DNA of 46,080 nucleotides from Sphingobacterium litopenaei. Lineage in GTDB: Bacteria > Bacteroidota > Bacteroidia > Sphingobacteriales > Sphingobacteriaceae. How positions within the stretch are numbered: position 1 is the first letter of the stretch; every line of letters starts with the position of its first letter. The position numbers and the translations under genes were made by a program. Positions 33,908 through 42,486 of the stretch are shown here, in pieces. The notes beneath the pieces were generated by a model. That model was given only the letters and a program-made list of their open reading frames with translations. It made no database searches and was not told the DNA's origin. Where the stretch lies: NCBI RefSeq assembly GCF_014692495.1, contig NZ_JACOIJ010000027.1, positions 1-46,080 of the forward strand. The letters run 5' to 3'.

Positions 33908-34873
33908 GTGAAAAGCAATTCAGAAATAAAAAAAGAGGCTATAGAAGTACTGCAATTAGAAGCTAAAGCGCTAGAAGCCTTGACGAAAAAAATTACAGAT
34001 GACTTTGCAGAAGTTGTCAATAATATATTGAATTTAAAAGGACGTGTTATTGTATCGGGTATTGGAAAAAGCGCTATTATTGCACAAAAAATTGTAGCCA
34101 CGCTCAATTCAACGGGAACACCTTCAATTTTCATGCATGCGGCAGACGCTATTCATGGAGACTTAGGCATTATCCAGGAAGATGATTTAATCATCGTTAT
34201 TTCAAAAAGTGGTAACACACCCGAAATTAAAGTGCTTATTCCATTTTTAAAGCAAGCCAAAAATAAACTTGTTGCCATTGTGGGAAATTTAAATTCTTTC
34301 CTGGCACAACAAGCTGACTACGTCTTAGACACCACTGTCGAACGAGAAGCTTGTCCAAACAACTTAGCACCTACCACGAGCACTACAGCTCAACTGGCTA
34401 TGGGCGATGCCTTGGCAGTTTGTTTACAAACATTGAGACAATTTACGGATAGAGATTTCGCTAAATATCATCCAGGCGGTGCTTTAGGAAAACAGTTATA
34501 CTTAAAAGTAAGCGACTTATCAACCAATAATGGTAAACCTACAGTATTAGCGACAGATAATGTCCGTACCACTATTATCACCATTACTAAATTCAGACTA
34601 GGAGCTACTGTAGTTATGGAAGACGACCAAATCATTGGTATCATTACCGATGGGGATATTCGTCGAATGTTGGAAAACCATGAAGACACAGCCAAACTTA
34701 CAGCTAAAGATATTATGAGCGCGAATCCAAAACAAATCGAAGAAGGTGAATTGGCTATCAATGCTTTCCATAAAATGAAAGATAATAATATTTCTCAGCT
34801 GGTGGTCGTTTCCGATGGTAAATACGCTGGCATTATTCACATTCAAGATTTATTGAAAGAAGGCATTATTTAG
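33908..34873 (+). CDS. kdsD: Arabinose-5-phosphate isomerase (KpsF/GutQ family)
   Basis: I choose GTG 33908 (321 aa, VKSNSEIKKEAIEVL); an in-frame TTG at 33842 would start upstream of the apparent promoter. The SIS domain (about 25-180) has VIVSGIGKSAIIAQKI and VISKSGNTPEIK, with the family's MHAADAIHGDLG and PTTSTTAQLAMGDALAV motifs. Two CBS domains follow (about 200-260 and 270-321). It converts ribulose 5-phosphate to arabinose 5-phosphate, the substrate of kdsA across the divergent region. Confidence 0.94.
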   Translation: MKSNSEIKKEAIEVLQLEAKALEALTKKITDDFAEVVNNILNLKGRVIVSGIGKSAIIAQKIVATLNSTGTPSIFMHAADAIHGDLGIIQEDDLIIVISKSGNTPEIKVLIPFLKQAKNKLVAIVGNLNSFLAQQADYVLDTTVEREACPNNLAPTTSTTAQLAMGDALAVCLQTLRQFTDRDFAKYHPGGALGKQLYLKVSDLSTNNGKPTVLATDNVRTTIITITKFRLGATVVMEDDQIIGIITDGDIRRMLENHEDTAKLTAKDIMSANPKQIEEGELAINAFHKMKDNNISQLVVVSDGKYAGIIHIQDLLKEGII

Positions 34874-35012
34874 TACAGAATCACCTTTTGATTCGTGTAA
34901 AATTATTGTGGTTAATGAATTTTAAAACGCGCAAAGTTTTAATTTGGCAAAATAATTGATTAAAATTGATTATTAAACAGAAACAGACAGTAAAGGTTAA
35001 GACAGAAATAAA

Positions 35013-35384
35013 ATGAAAAAGGTATTAAGTATAGCAACTGCAGTTATTGCATTTATTACGTTAACAGCTATGATGCAAGTAGGAGAATTCAAGTTTGAAA
35101 CTGAATCTCATGATTTTGGAACTATTCCTTACAACAAACCCGCATCTTATGAATTCACGTTTACAAATGCAGGTAAAGCGCCTATTATTATAGCAGAAGT
35201 AGCGCCATCATGCGGTTGTTCAGTAGCTGATTTTTCCAAAACTCCTGTGAAGCCAGGCGATACAGGCAAAATTAAAGTTACTTATAACGCAGCTGCAAAA
35301 GGTCCTTTTACAAAATCTTTCATTGTAAAATCAAACACTAAAACACCAGTGAAAACGCTTACAATTAAAGGTAACGTAGAATAG
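35013..35384 (+). CDS. DUF1573 domain-containing exported protein
   Basis: 123 residues. A signal peptide covers about 1-20 (KKVLSIATAVIAFITLTAMM). The rest is one immunoglobulin-like DUF1573 domain: ETESHDFGTIPYNKPASYEFTFTNAGKAPIIIAEVAPSCGCS, then PGDTGKIKVTY and the final TLTIKGNVE strand. These domains are abundant in Bacteroidota and likely act in the periplasm or cell envelope; partner unknown. It ends before a strong terminator. Confidence 0.9.
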   Translation: MKKVLSIATAVIAFITLTAMMQVGEFKFETESHDFGTIPYNKPASYEFTFTNAGKAPIIIAEVAPSCGCSVADFSKTPVKPGDTGKIKVTYNAAAKGPFTKSFIVKSNTKTPVKTLTIKGNVE

Positions 35385-35405
35385 TAATAAGCATTGCAAT
35401 TAAAA

Positions 35406-35445
35406 CAAAGCCCTATCAAAATTCATTTGATAGGGCTTTGTTTTT
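35406..35445 (+). terminator. Terminator of DUF1573 gene
   Basis: A stem of about 14 bp (AAAGCCCTATCAAA and TTGATAGGGCTTT arms) followed by GTTTTT. It overlaps the promoter of the next gene. Confidence 0.87.
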
Positions 35446-35456
35446 AGCTATATTTG
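35426..35456 (+). promoter_or_regulatory. Promoter of the aminotransferase gene
   Basis: TTTG at 35426-35429, a 19-base spacer and TATATTTG at 35449-35456 are a full match to the Bacteroidota promoter. The -33 element lies in the descending arm of the preceding terminator. Confidence 0.65.
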
Positions 35457-35480
35457 TAGCCGAAATAATAACTCAATAAT

Positions 35481-36680
35481 ATGCCAAAAATTTCACAAAA
35501 AGGCATCGACATGCCTGCATCTCCTATTAGAAAACTAACACCTTACGCTGATCAAGCTAAAAAAGAAGGTAAAAAGATTTACCATTTGAATATAGGTCAG
35601 CCTGATATTGAAACTCCAGAAGTCATGCTTAATGCTTTAAAAAACATTGACTTCAAAGTTTGGGCATATACTCCTTCAGAAGGAACAGCTTCTTACCGCA
35701 AAAAACTGACTGAATATTATAATAAAATAAACTATAATATTGAGCCTACTGATATCTTGGTTACTAACGGCGGTTCTGAAGCTATTACCATCGCGATGCA
35801 AGCCTGTCTTAATCCAGGAGAAGAAGTTATTATTCCAGAACCTTTCTATGCGAATTACAATGGTTTTGCTTGCTCTTCTGACATCGTGGTAAAACCTATC
35901 ATGTCTTACATTGAAAATGGTTTTGCTTTACCTTCAATTGCAGATTTCGAGAAAGTTATTACAGACAAAACAAGAGCTATTGCAATATGTAATCCAAACA
36001 ACCCTACGGGCTATCTTTACTCTCGTGAAGAAATGGAAGCTCTGAAAGAGTTATGTTTGAAATACGACTTATTCTTATTCTCTGACGAAGCTTACCGTGA
36101 ATTTTGCTATGATGGCAAAGATTTCATCTCTCCTATGCACTTAAAAGGTTTAGAAAATCATGTCGTAGTATTTGACACCGTTTCTAAGCGTTATTCTGCG
36201 TGTGGTGCTCGTATTGGTTGTTTAATCACCAAAAATAAAGAATTATACCAAACAGCTTTAAAATTTGCTCAAGCCCGCTTATCTCCTTCTTTAGAAGGTC
36301 AAATCGCTGGCGAAGCAGCAGTTGATACCCCCGATTCCTACTTTGAAGCAGTTTCTAAAGAATACACAGCAAGACGTAACACTTTAGTAAATGGCCTTAA
36401 CGCTATTGAAGGCGTTTTCTGTCCAAATCCAGGAGGTGCTTTTTATGTGGTAGCCAAACTTCCTATAGATAATGCTGACAAATTCTGTCAATGGATACTA
36501 GAATCTTTCTCTTACGAGAACGAAACAGTCATGATGGCTCCAGCTACAGGTTTCTACAGCACTGAAGGGGCAGGAACTAATGAAGTACGTTTAGCCTATG
36601 TTCTTAACCAAGACGACTTGAAAAAAGCTTTAGTGTGTTTGGAAAAAGCTTTAGAAGTTTATCCCGGAAGAAAATTATAA
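35481..36680 (+). CDS. PLP-dependent aminotransferase, class I (aspartate aminotransferase-like)
   Basis: 399 residues. Motifs: HLNIGQPDIETP, WAYTPSEGTASYRKKLTEYY, LVTNGGSEAITIAMQ, AICNPNNPTGYLYS, the FSDEAYREF Asp/Tyr pair, VFDTVSKRYSACGARIG with the PLP Lys, and a C-terminal EVRLAYVLN with the substrate Arg. It fits fold-type I aspartate-like aminotransferases; the exact amino donor is unclear. Transcribed alone from a promoter that overlaps the previous terminator. Confidence 0.93.
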   Translation: MPKISQKGIDMPASPIRKLTPYADQAKKEGKKIYHLNIGQPDIETPEVMLNALKNIDFKVWAYTPSEGTASYRKKLTEYYNKINYNIEPTDILVTNGGSEAITIAMQACLNPGEEVIIPEPFYANYNGFACSSDIVVKPIMSYIENGFALPSIADFEKVITDKTRAIAICNPNNPTGYLYSREEMEALKELCLKYDLFLFSDEAYREFCYDGKDFISPMHLKGLENHVVVFDTVSKRYSACGARIGCLITKNKELYQTALKFAQARLSPSLEGQIAGEAAVDTPDSYFEAVSKEYTARRNTLVNGLNAIEGVFCPNPGGAFYVVAKLPIDNADKFCQWILESFSYENETVMMAPATGFYSTEGAGTNEVRLAYVLNQDDLKKALVCLEKALEVYPGRKL

Positions 36681-36710
36681 TATTTTAGCAAAAGAATTTT
36701 GTATATTTAT

Positions 36711-36739
36711 CTAAAAGGGGTTGTATCAGCCCCTTTTAG
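36711..36739 (+). terminator. Hairpin after the aminotransferase gene
   Basis: A perfect 10-bp stem (CTAAAAGGGG at 36711-36720 and CCCCTTTTAG at 36730-36739) with a 9-nt loop. No T-run follows, so termination is uncertain; it could instead be a leader structure for the small gene five bases on. Confidence 0.5.
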
Positions 36740-36744
36740 CATTT

Positions 36745-36942
36745 ATGAGAAAATTTGGCATTTCCCTCCTAATACTAAGTATTCCCCTATTTTTTGCGGG
36801 AGTATATGGTTTTACTACTCGCATTTCTTCCAGCTTTCTTTCTGAGCTGACTAAATATTGTTTCATGAGTTGGTTCTTAGTTGCCATAGCGGGATTTGTC
36901 CTTATACAAATTGCTAAAGATATAGATGCTAAAAAAAGATAA
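36745..36942 (+). CDS. Small two-helix membrane protein, unknown
   Basis: 65 residues from ATG 36745 (MRKFGISLLILSIPLFFAGVYGF). A TTG further upstream is in frame but lies inside the hairpin loop at 36721, so I do not use it. Two hydrophobic helices (about 5-24 and 40-58) are joined by a short polar loop; the C terminus is basic (DIDAKKR). No family recognised. It sits between an aminotransferase and mqnC with its own short gaps. Confidence 0.5.
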   Translation: MRKFGISLLILSIPLFFAGVYGFTTRISSSFLSELTKYCFMSWFLVAIAGFVLIQIAKDIDAKKR

Positions 36943-36996
36943 ACTAAGTTTTAATTCTATATACTTTTTTCCTTTCTCATACTAAAAAATCATCAG

Positions 36997-37004
36997 TATC
37001 TTTG
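36997..37004 (+). promoter_or_regulatory. Promoter -7 box of mqnC
   Basis: TATCTTTG matches TAnnTTTG; TTTC at 36973-36976, 20 bases upstream, is one base off the -33 element. The box ends six bases before the ATG, so the mRNA is probably leaderless. Confidence 0.55.
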
Positions 37005-37010
37005 TTAGTA

Positions 37011-38135
37011 ATGAATGTAGAAAATTTACTAGAACGTGCATTAGGATTTGAGTTTCTGACCAAAGAAGAAGGTATTTTTTTATACCACAATGCATCTACA
37101 GCGGATTTAGCGTACGTAGCTAATGAGTTAAGAAAGATTCAAGTTCCTCATGGAAAAGTTACTTGGCAAATAGACCGAAATGTCAACACAACAAACGTGT
37201 GTATTGCGAACTGCAAATTCTGTAATTTCTTCCGTCGTCCTGGTCACGAAGAAAGCTATATCACAGATATTGAGACTTATAAACAAAAGATAGAAGAGAC
37301 TTTCAAATACGGCGGTGATCAGTTGTTGTTACAAGGGGGACACCATCCGGATTTAGGATTAGAATTTTACGCAACATTATTCCGTCAACTAAAAGAGCTA
37401 TATCCTACCCTTAAATTACATTCATTAGGGCCTCCTGAGATTGCGCACGTAGCAAAATTAGAAGGCATGTCACATATTGAGGTATTAACGAAACTTAAAG
37501 AAGCAGGATTAGACTCTCTTCCAGGTGCAGGTGCTGAAATATTGAATGACCGTGTACGTCGTTTGATATCAAAAGGAAAATGTGGCGGTCAGGAATGGTT
37601 AGATGTTATGCGTGCTGCGCACAAAATCAATCTTCCTACTTCTGCTACTATGATGTTTGGTCATATCGAGACAATTGAAGAACGGTTTGAGCATTTGGTA
37701 TGGATTCGTGAGGTACAATCTGAAAAACCTGAAGGACATCACGGTTTCATTGCGTTTATACCGTGGCCATTCCAAGATGACGGCACCTTATTGAAACGTC
37801 TTCGTGGTATTTCCAATAACGTTACAGGTGATGAATACATACGTATGATCGCTCTAAGTCGCATCATGTTGCCAAATATCAAAAACATTCAAGCATCTTG
37901 GTTGACCGTTGGTAAAGCCGTAGCCCAATTATGTTTACACAGCGGTGCGAATGATTTCGGTTCTATTATGATTGAGGAAAATGTAGTATCCGCCGCTGGA
38001 GCACCTCACCGATTTACTTCAAAATCTATTCAAGATGCTATTCGAGAAGCTGGTTTTGAACCTCAATTGCGTACCCAGAAATACGAATTCAGAGAATTAC
38101 CAGAGTCTATGGTTGAACAAGTAATTAATTACTAA
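37011..38135 (+). CDS. mqnC: Cyclic dehypoxanthinyl futalosine synthase (radical SAM)
   Basis: I start at ATG 37011 (374 aa, MNVENLLERALGFEF); a TTG three codons upstream lies inside the -7 box. The radical-SAM cluster motif is CIANCKFC within WQIDRNVNTTNVCIANCKFC, followed by FFRRPGHEESY, LLLQGGHHPDLGL and the C-terminal SAAGAPHRF motif. It cyclises dehypoxanthine futalosine in the menaquinone pathway. scpB begins at the very next base after its stop. Confidence 0.93.
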   Translation: MNVENLLERALGFEFLTKEEGIFLYHNASTADLAYVANELRKIQVPHGKVTWQIDRNVNTTNVCIANCKFCNFFRRPGHEESYITDIETYKQKIEETFKYGGDQLLLQGGHHPDLGLEFYATLFRQLKELYPTLKLHSLGPPEIAHVAKLEGMSHIEVLTKLKEAGLDSLPGAGAEILNDRVRRLISKGKCGGQEWLDVMRAAHKINLPTSATMMFGHIETIEERFEHLVWIREVQSEKPEGHHGFIAFIPWPFQDDGTLLKRLRGISNNVTGDEYIRMIALSRIMLPNIKNIQASWLTVGKAVAQLCLHSGANDFGSIMIEENVVSAAGAPHRFTSKSIQDAIREAGFEPQLRTQKYEFRELPESMVEQVINY

Positions 38136-38696
38136 GTGAAAGATATATTACTTAATATTGAAGCTTTAATTTTTGCGTCAGAAGACGGTTTATCGGCAAA
38201 TGATATTAAACATATTTTGCAGGATGGGCTATTAATAAACATTAATAAAGACGAAGTTCTAAAATTTATTGATCAGATTAAGTCAAAATATGACAGTGAA
38301 GATCAAGTTTTTTCATTAAAGACTTTCAATAACAAATATGTTTTCTTGACAAAAGAAAGTTATCATGATGTCATCAATCAAATGCAGGCGCATCGTGATC
38401 GCAAAAAGCTAAGTCAATCTGGATTAGAAACGTTGGCCATCATTGCCTACAGACAGCCTATTACAAAATTAGAGGTTGAACAGATTAGAGGAGTCAATTG
38501 TGACTATTCTATTCAAAGGCTATTAGAGAAAGACCTAATTAAAATTGTAGGTAAAGCAGAGACAATTGGAAAACCATTATTATATGCTACCAGTGAGACT
38601 TTCATGAATCACTTCGGAATTAATTCGGTAAAAGACTTGCCTCAGCTAAAAGATATCATAAATGAAGAGAATAGCATAGGTGAAATCATAGAATAA
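38136..38696 (+). CDS. scpB: SMC-ScpA-ScpB complex subunit ScpB
   Basis: 186 residues from a GTG directly abutting the mqnC stop. The LNIEALIFASEDGLSANDI opening and the second winged helix with SQSGLETLAIIAYRQPITKLEVEQIRGVNCDYSIQRLLEKDLIKIVGKAETIGKPLLYATS are the ScpB family core. With SMC and ScpA it organises and segregates the chromosome. The zero-base junction implies translation from the mqnC message. Confidence 0.95.
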   Translation: MKDILLNIEALIFASEDGLSANDIKHILQDGLLININKDEVLKFIDQIKSKYDSEDQVFSLKTFNNKYVFLTKESYHDVINQMQAHRDRKKLSQSGLETLAIIAYRQPITKLEVEQIRGVNCDYSIQRLLEKDLIKIVGKAETIGKPLLYATSETFMNHFGINSVKDLPQLKDIINEENSIGEIIE

Positions 38697-38829
38697 TTTC
38701 TCACATTTCATTATATTTTTAAAAAATAACAACCTGATTATCAGTAATATATTTTTTAAAAAAAATTTTTAGTTTAGGTTTTCTTATATAATTTTACGAT
38801 ATAATAATCAATTGAAAGTAAGTATTGCT

Positions 38830-38991
38830 ATGATGAACGAAACTATCGAAAAGTTGGAGATTGATGAGAATTTAATCAATTTCAACGGTCCGGAAGATGA
38901 AGAAGATGATTTCGATGATGATGATTTCAATATCGACATCGATTCTATTGGAGGGTACGATGACTTTGATGACGACGATGAAGATTTCTAG
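38830..38991 (+). CDS. Very acidic 53-residue protein
   Basis: Opens at ATG 38830 with a second ATG at 38833, stops at TAG 38989-38991. 25 of 53 residues are Asp or Glu; there is a single Lys and no Arg. Residues 22-33 (PEDEEDDFDDDDF-like) and 43-53 (YDDFDDDDEDF) look like two related acidic runs, each ending in Phe. No signal peptide or membrane segment. It lies 133 bases after scpB and is followed by a strong terminator, which supports expression. I know no function; acidic micro-proteins can bind basic proteins, metal ions or ribosomal components. Coding status is inferred from composition, a clear start and the terminator. Confidence 0.5.
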   Translation: MMNETIEKLEIDENLINFNGPEDEEDDFDDDDFNIDIDSIGGYDDFDDDDEDF

Positions 38992-39024
38992 GATTTAGAA
39001 ACCGAATAACAGTCTAGCCAAAAA

Positions 39025-39057
39025 TAAGGGCAATTTTATTAATAAAAATTGCCCTTA
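39025..39057. terminator. Bidirectional terminator after acidic ORF and XRE gene
   Basis: A perfect 13-bp stem (39025-39037 and 39045-39057) with a 7-nt loop; T-rich on the minus strand. It separates the converging acidic ORF and the XRE gene. Confidence 0.85.
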
Positions 39058-39065
39058 TAAAGGTA

Positions 39066-39395
39066 TTATTTTTTGTGTAATTGCTCATACAAGTCGATTA
39101 CCTTCTTTTGTAAGTCGATAACCTCAGCCTCACGTACTTGCAATCTTTGGTTCAATTCATTGATTTCTTCAAATTTTTCTTTCTCTTCATTTGCATCTGA
39201 AGTAGATAACAATTGAACTAATGACAAATTGAAAAGTTTAGCAATCTGATTTAATCTTGATAGATTCACATCAGTGATACCTGTTTCAATTTTTGAAAAC
39301 GCAGGAATCGAAATATCCAATCGTTTTGCTACATCTTCTTGACTCCAACCTTTTTGGTGTCTTAATAATCTAATTTTTTTCCCTAAAGTATTCAT
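39066..39395 (-). CDS. XRE family helix-turn-helix regulator with coiled coil
   Basis: 109 residues. The HTH (about 5-60) reads KIRLLRHQKGWSQEDVAKRLDISIPAFSKIETGITDVNLSRLNQIAKLF, a typical Cro/C1 fold. Residues 70-109 form a charged heptad-like helix (KEKFEEINELNQRLQVREAEVIDLQKK), likely a dimerising coiled coil. Target unknown. Last gene after mpl with a 62-base gap, so it may have its own promoter. Confidence 0.88.
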   Translation of the reverse strand: MNTLGKKIRLLRHQKGWSQEDVAKRLDISIPAFSKIETGITDVNLSRLNQIAKLFNLSLVQLLSTSDANEEKEKFEEINELNQRLQVREAEVIDLQKKVIDLYEQLHKK

Positions 39396-39457
39396 TTGGT
39401 AAATGTTTTTATTATTTAACGTGCAAGTTAAAAATAATTTATTAAATTAAAAACTAT

Positions 39458-40843
39458 CTATTCAAATTTCTTGACTTTTTTGGACAAAAATTTATCCGAA
39501 AAACTCAATACATTTACTCCAATATTATTATCCGAACTCATAAACAAGAGATTAAACCCTTGACTTTCAAATTTTTCCAAAAAATTATTCAACTCTTCAA
39601 TATTTGTAATAATAGTCATATTATTATGATTGAATGTGGAAAAAATCTCACTAATTACATTATCTAATACTATATTTTTTTCTTTTATACTATTTTTATT
39701 TACATATACAATTGCGCGATCAGATTCGCTCATACTGTTACGATATAATTGTAATTTATCGTCCTTCAATATATCATAAGGGTTTAACTCAATTACCGTT
39801 AACAATTTCTCATTAGAAAATTGCTCCTTCACAGCATGTATACTACTCCTTAACTTTGTTGGAGTATGCGCAAAATCCTGATAAACAACGGATTGTCCAT
39901 CACTTTTTACAAACTCTAAATACCTAATAGAACTTTTGAAACTACTTATACTCTCGTAGAATTCAGCTCTTTTGATACCTAACCATTCACATACAGTATA
40001 AGCGCCAGCAATATTAGAAAGATTTTGCTTACCAATAATTTGTAAGGGAATTTGCTCATCACCTACCTCTATATAAGTAATTCCTTTATTAATAGTATAA
40101 TTTGGCATCTTGTAACCATGCCTATTAATTTTACAATCTTTCGTATCCCCTACAATCTTTACGACATTAGCATCTTCTTTATTATATACCAATGTACCTT
40201 TTGAAACTATAGTATCAATGAACTCTTTGAATTGCTGAAAATAAACCTCTTCAGACACTTCAGTTTTATATTCATCCCATACTACATTACTTATCAATGC
40301 GATATTGGGATGATAGTAATGAAATTTTGAATGCTCATCAATCGAAGAGGCATAATATTCATCACCTTCTATTAACACAATTGGAGCAGAAGAAGTAAGC
40401 TTTATTAAAGACTCAAACCCTTCTAGTTGTGCCCCCACTACGTAATCAAATTCTTTTCCTAGATGTTTAAGCACATGCATGATCATACTTACAATAGTAG
40501 TCTTGCCAAAAGTGCCTGCTATTACGACACGAATCTTATTTTTCGATTGCTCGTAAACAAATTCCGGAAAAGAATAAATCTTAATTCCTAACTCTTGCGC
40601 TTTCAATAACTCGGAATTATCCGCTTCAGCGTGTTTCCCTAGTATTATTGCATCCAACTCTTCTGTAATATTATCTGGATTCCATCCAATTTTACTTGGG
40701 TACAATCCTGCTTCACGAAGATTAGATTTAGAAGGCTCCACGATCTGATCATCAGAACCAGATACCTGATGGCCTAATCTTGCTAAACTTATTGCAAGAT
40801 TATGCATGACGCTACCTCCTATCGCTATAAAGTGAATGCGCAT
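39458..40843 (-). CDS. mpl: UDP-N-acetylmuramate:L-alanyl-gamma-D-glutamyl-meso-diaminopimelate ligase (Mpl)
   Basis: 461 residues. The N-terminal Rossmann part IHFIAIGGSVMHNLAISLARLGHQVSGSD is typical of MurC/Mpl. The ATP loop reads GTFGKTT (110-116) with Phe where His or Asn is usual. LIEGDEYYASSID and YQDFAHTPTKLRSSIHAV are Mpl-specific compared with MurC. It attaches recycled tripeptide to UDP-MurNAc in peptidoglycan recycling. Six bases after prmA in the tpiA-prmA-mpl run. Confidence 0.9.
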   Translation of the reverse strand: MRIHFIAIGGSVMHNLAISLARLGHQVSGSDDQIVEPSKSNLREAGLYPSKIGWNPDNITEELDAIILGKHAEADNSELLKAQELGIKIYSFPEFVYEQSKNKIRVVIAGTFGKTTIVSMIMHVLKHLGKEFDYVVGAQLEGFESLIKLTSSAPIVLIEGDEYYASSIDEHSKFHYYHPNIALISNVVWDEYKTEVSEEVYFQQFKEFIDTIVSKGTLVYNKEDANVVKIVGDTKDCKINRHGYKMPNYTINKGITYIEVGDEQIPLQIIGKQNLSNIAGAYTVCEWLGIKRAEFYESISSFKSSIRYLEFVKSDGQSVVYQDFAHTPTKLRSSIHAVKEQFSNEKLLTVIELNPYDILKDDKLQLYRNSMSESDRAIVYVNKNSIKEKNIVLDNVISEIFSTFNHNNMTIITNIEELNNFLEKFESQGFNLLFMSSDNNIGVNVLSFSDKFLSKKVKKFE

Positions 40844-40849
40844 ATTGTA

Positions 40850-41689
40850 TTACTTTTTGATAAACTTTGCTGCACACCACTTATCCGTAACTTTGTGATT
40901 CACATAAGTTAGAGATAGATCTTCACAACATTTCCTTATAATGGGGAGGTCTTCCTGTTCGTAAAACCCACTTAAATACAGTTCGCCGTCTGCATTCAAA
41001 CTATTTGCGTAAGTGGACATTTGATCCAGTAAAATGTTTCTATTTATATTGGCTAATATGGTATCAAACTTCTGCCCCGTAATTACCTCCTTAGAACCTA
41101 ATAAAGATAATATGTTAGTGATACCATTAATATCGGAATTTTCTTTGACACTATCAACACAAATATTATCATAGTCTACGGCCAAGATTGACTTTGCTCC
41201 TTTTTTAGAAGCTAAAATAGCCAAAATACCTGTCCCACAGCCCATATCAAGCACTTTTTTATCTTGAAAATTATTTTCCAAAATGTAGGATAACATCATA
41301 GATGTCGTCTGGTGATGCCCCGTACCAAACGACATCTTAGGATCTATAACTATTTCATATATATACGAAGGTTTACTATCATGAAAGGTTGCACGTACAT
41401 AACAAGTTTCGTCAACGACAATAGCATTAAAATTACTTTCCCACAACGCATTCCAATTTTCTTCTTTGACATCATTGATTTGATAATCCAAATGATAATC
41501 TATTACTTGAGAAAGAAGTAATGTTTCTAAAGCTTGAATATCAAAGTTAGCACTTGGAACATAGCCCGCAAACCCTTCTTCTGTATCTTCAAATGTATCA
41601 AAACCAATATCGGCCAATTCAGCTATTAACAAATCCTTCTGCCAATCTTGAATATCCGTACTCACAAAGTTAACCGCAGTATATTTCAT
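40850..41689 (-). CDS. prmA: Ribosomal protein L11 methyltransferase
   Basis: 279 residues, the usual length for Bacteroidota PrmA. An N-terminal substrate-recognition domain (1-110) precedes the FGTGHHQTTSMML motif, the SAM loop KKVLDMGCGTGILAILASKKGA and the DTILANINRNILLD motif. It trimethylates amino groups of L11. Eight bases after tpiA on the same message. Confidence 0.95.
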   Translation of the reverse strand: MKYTAVNFVSTDIQDWQKDLLIAELADIGFDTFEDTEEGFAGYVPSANFDIQALETLLLSQVIDYHLDYQINDVKEENWNALWESNFNAIVVDETCYVRATFHDSKPSYIYEIVIDPKMSFGTGHHQTTSMMLSYILENNFQDKKVLDMGCGTGILAILASKKGAKSILAVDYDNICVDSVKENSDINGITNILSLLGSKEVITGQKFDTILANINRNILLDQMSTYANSLNADGELYLSGFYEQEDLPIIRKCCEDLSLTYVNHKVTDKWCAAKFIKK

Positions 41690-41697
41690 TATTATAA

Positions 41698-42465
41698 TTA
41701 TGCATTAAATACTTTTACAATTTCCAAGAAATCTCTTGATTTCAAAGAAGCACCACCGATCAAACCGCCATCAATATCCTTTTGAGAGAATAAAGTTGGT
41801 GCATTTGAAGGATTACAGCTACCACCATAAAGAATAGTAGTATTTTCTGCCGTTTCAGCATCATATTGATTAGCAATAGTTTCACGGATAAAAGCGTGTA
41901 CTTCTTGAGCTTGCTCAGGACTTGCAGTCAAACCTGTACCGATAGCCCAAACTGGCTCATACGCTAAAACAACTTTTGCGAACTCTTCTTTACCCAAATG
42001 AAACACTCCATCTACCAATTGAGTTTTGATTATATCAAAGAATTTACCTGATTCGCGCTCTTCTTTCGTTTCACCTATACAGAAAATAGGTTTCAAATCA
42101 TGTTTTAATGCAGCATTTGTTTTTTCAGCTAATAATGCATCCGTTTCTCCGAAATAAGCTCTGCGTTCAGAGTGACCTAAAATAACATATTCTACACCTA
42201 CAGACTTCACCTGAGACGCAGACACCTCACCCGTATAAGCTCCGGATTCAGCTTGATGAATATTCTGAGAACCGATATTTACATTTTTAACGTTTTCTGA
42301 TAATTTAGCTACAGTAGACAAATGGATAAACGGAGTACATACGATAACCTCTTGGTTACCCACCACTTCGTCTTTTGCCATGTTTACAATTTCTGAAAAA
42401 AGGCTTACCCCTTCTTCATAATTCAAATTCATTTTCCAGTTTCCTGCAACAATCTTTTTTCGCAT
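41698..42465 (-). CDS. tpiA: Triosephosphate isomerase
   Basis: 255 residues. N-terminal VAGNWKMNLN with the catalytic Lys, VILGHSERRAYFGE with His, VVLAYEPVWAIGTG with Glu and the flexible loop, then ILYGGSCNPSNA and GGLIGGASLKSRDF. Interconverts glyceraldehyde 3-phosphate and dihydroxyacetone phosphate in glycolysis. Full-length. Confidence 0.98.
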   Translation of the reverse strand: MRKKIVAGNWKMNLNYEEGVSLFSEIVNMAKDEVVGNQEVIVCTPFIHLSTVAKLSENVKNVNIGSQNIHQAESGAYTGEVSASQVKSVGVEYVILGHSERRAYFGETDALLAEKTNAALKHDLKPIFCIGETKEERESGKFFDIIKTQLVDGVFHLGKEEFAKVVLAYEPVWAIGTGLTASPEQAQEVHAFIRETIANQYDAETAENTTILYGGSCNPSNAPTLFSQKDIDGGLIGGASLKSRDFLEIVKVFNA

Positions 42466-42486
42466 AGTTTTATATATTAAGGTTGA

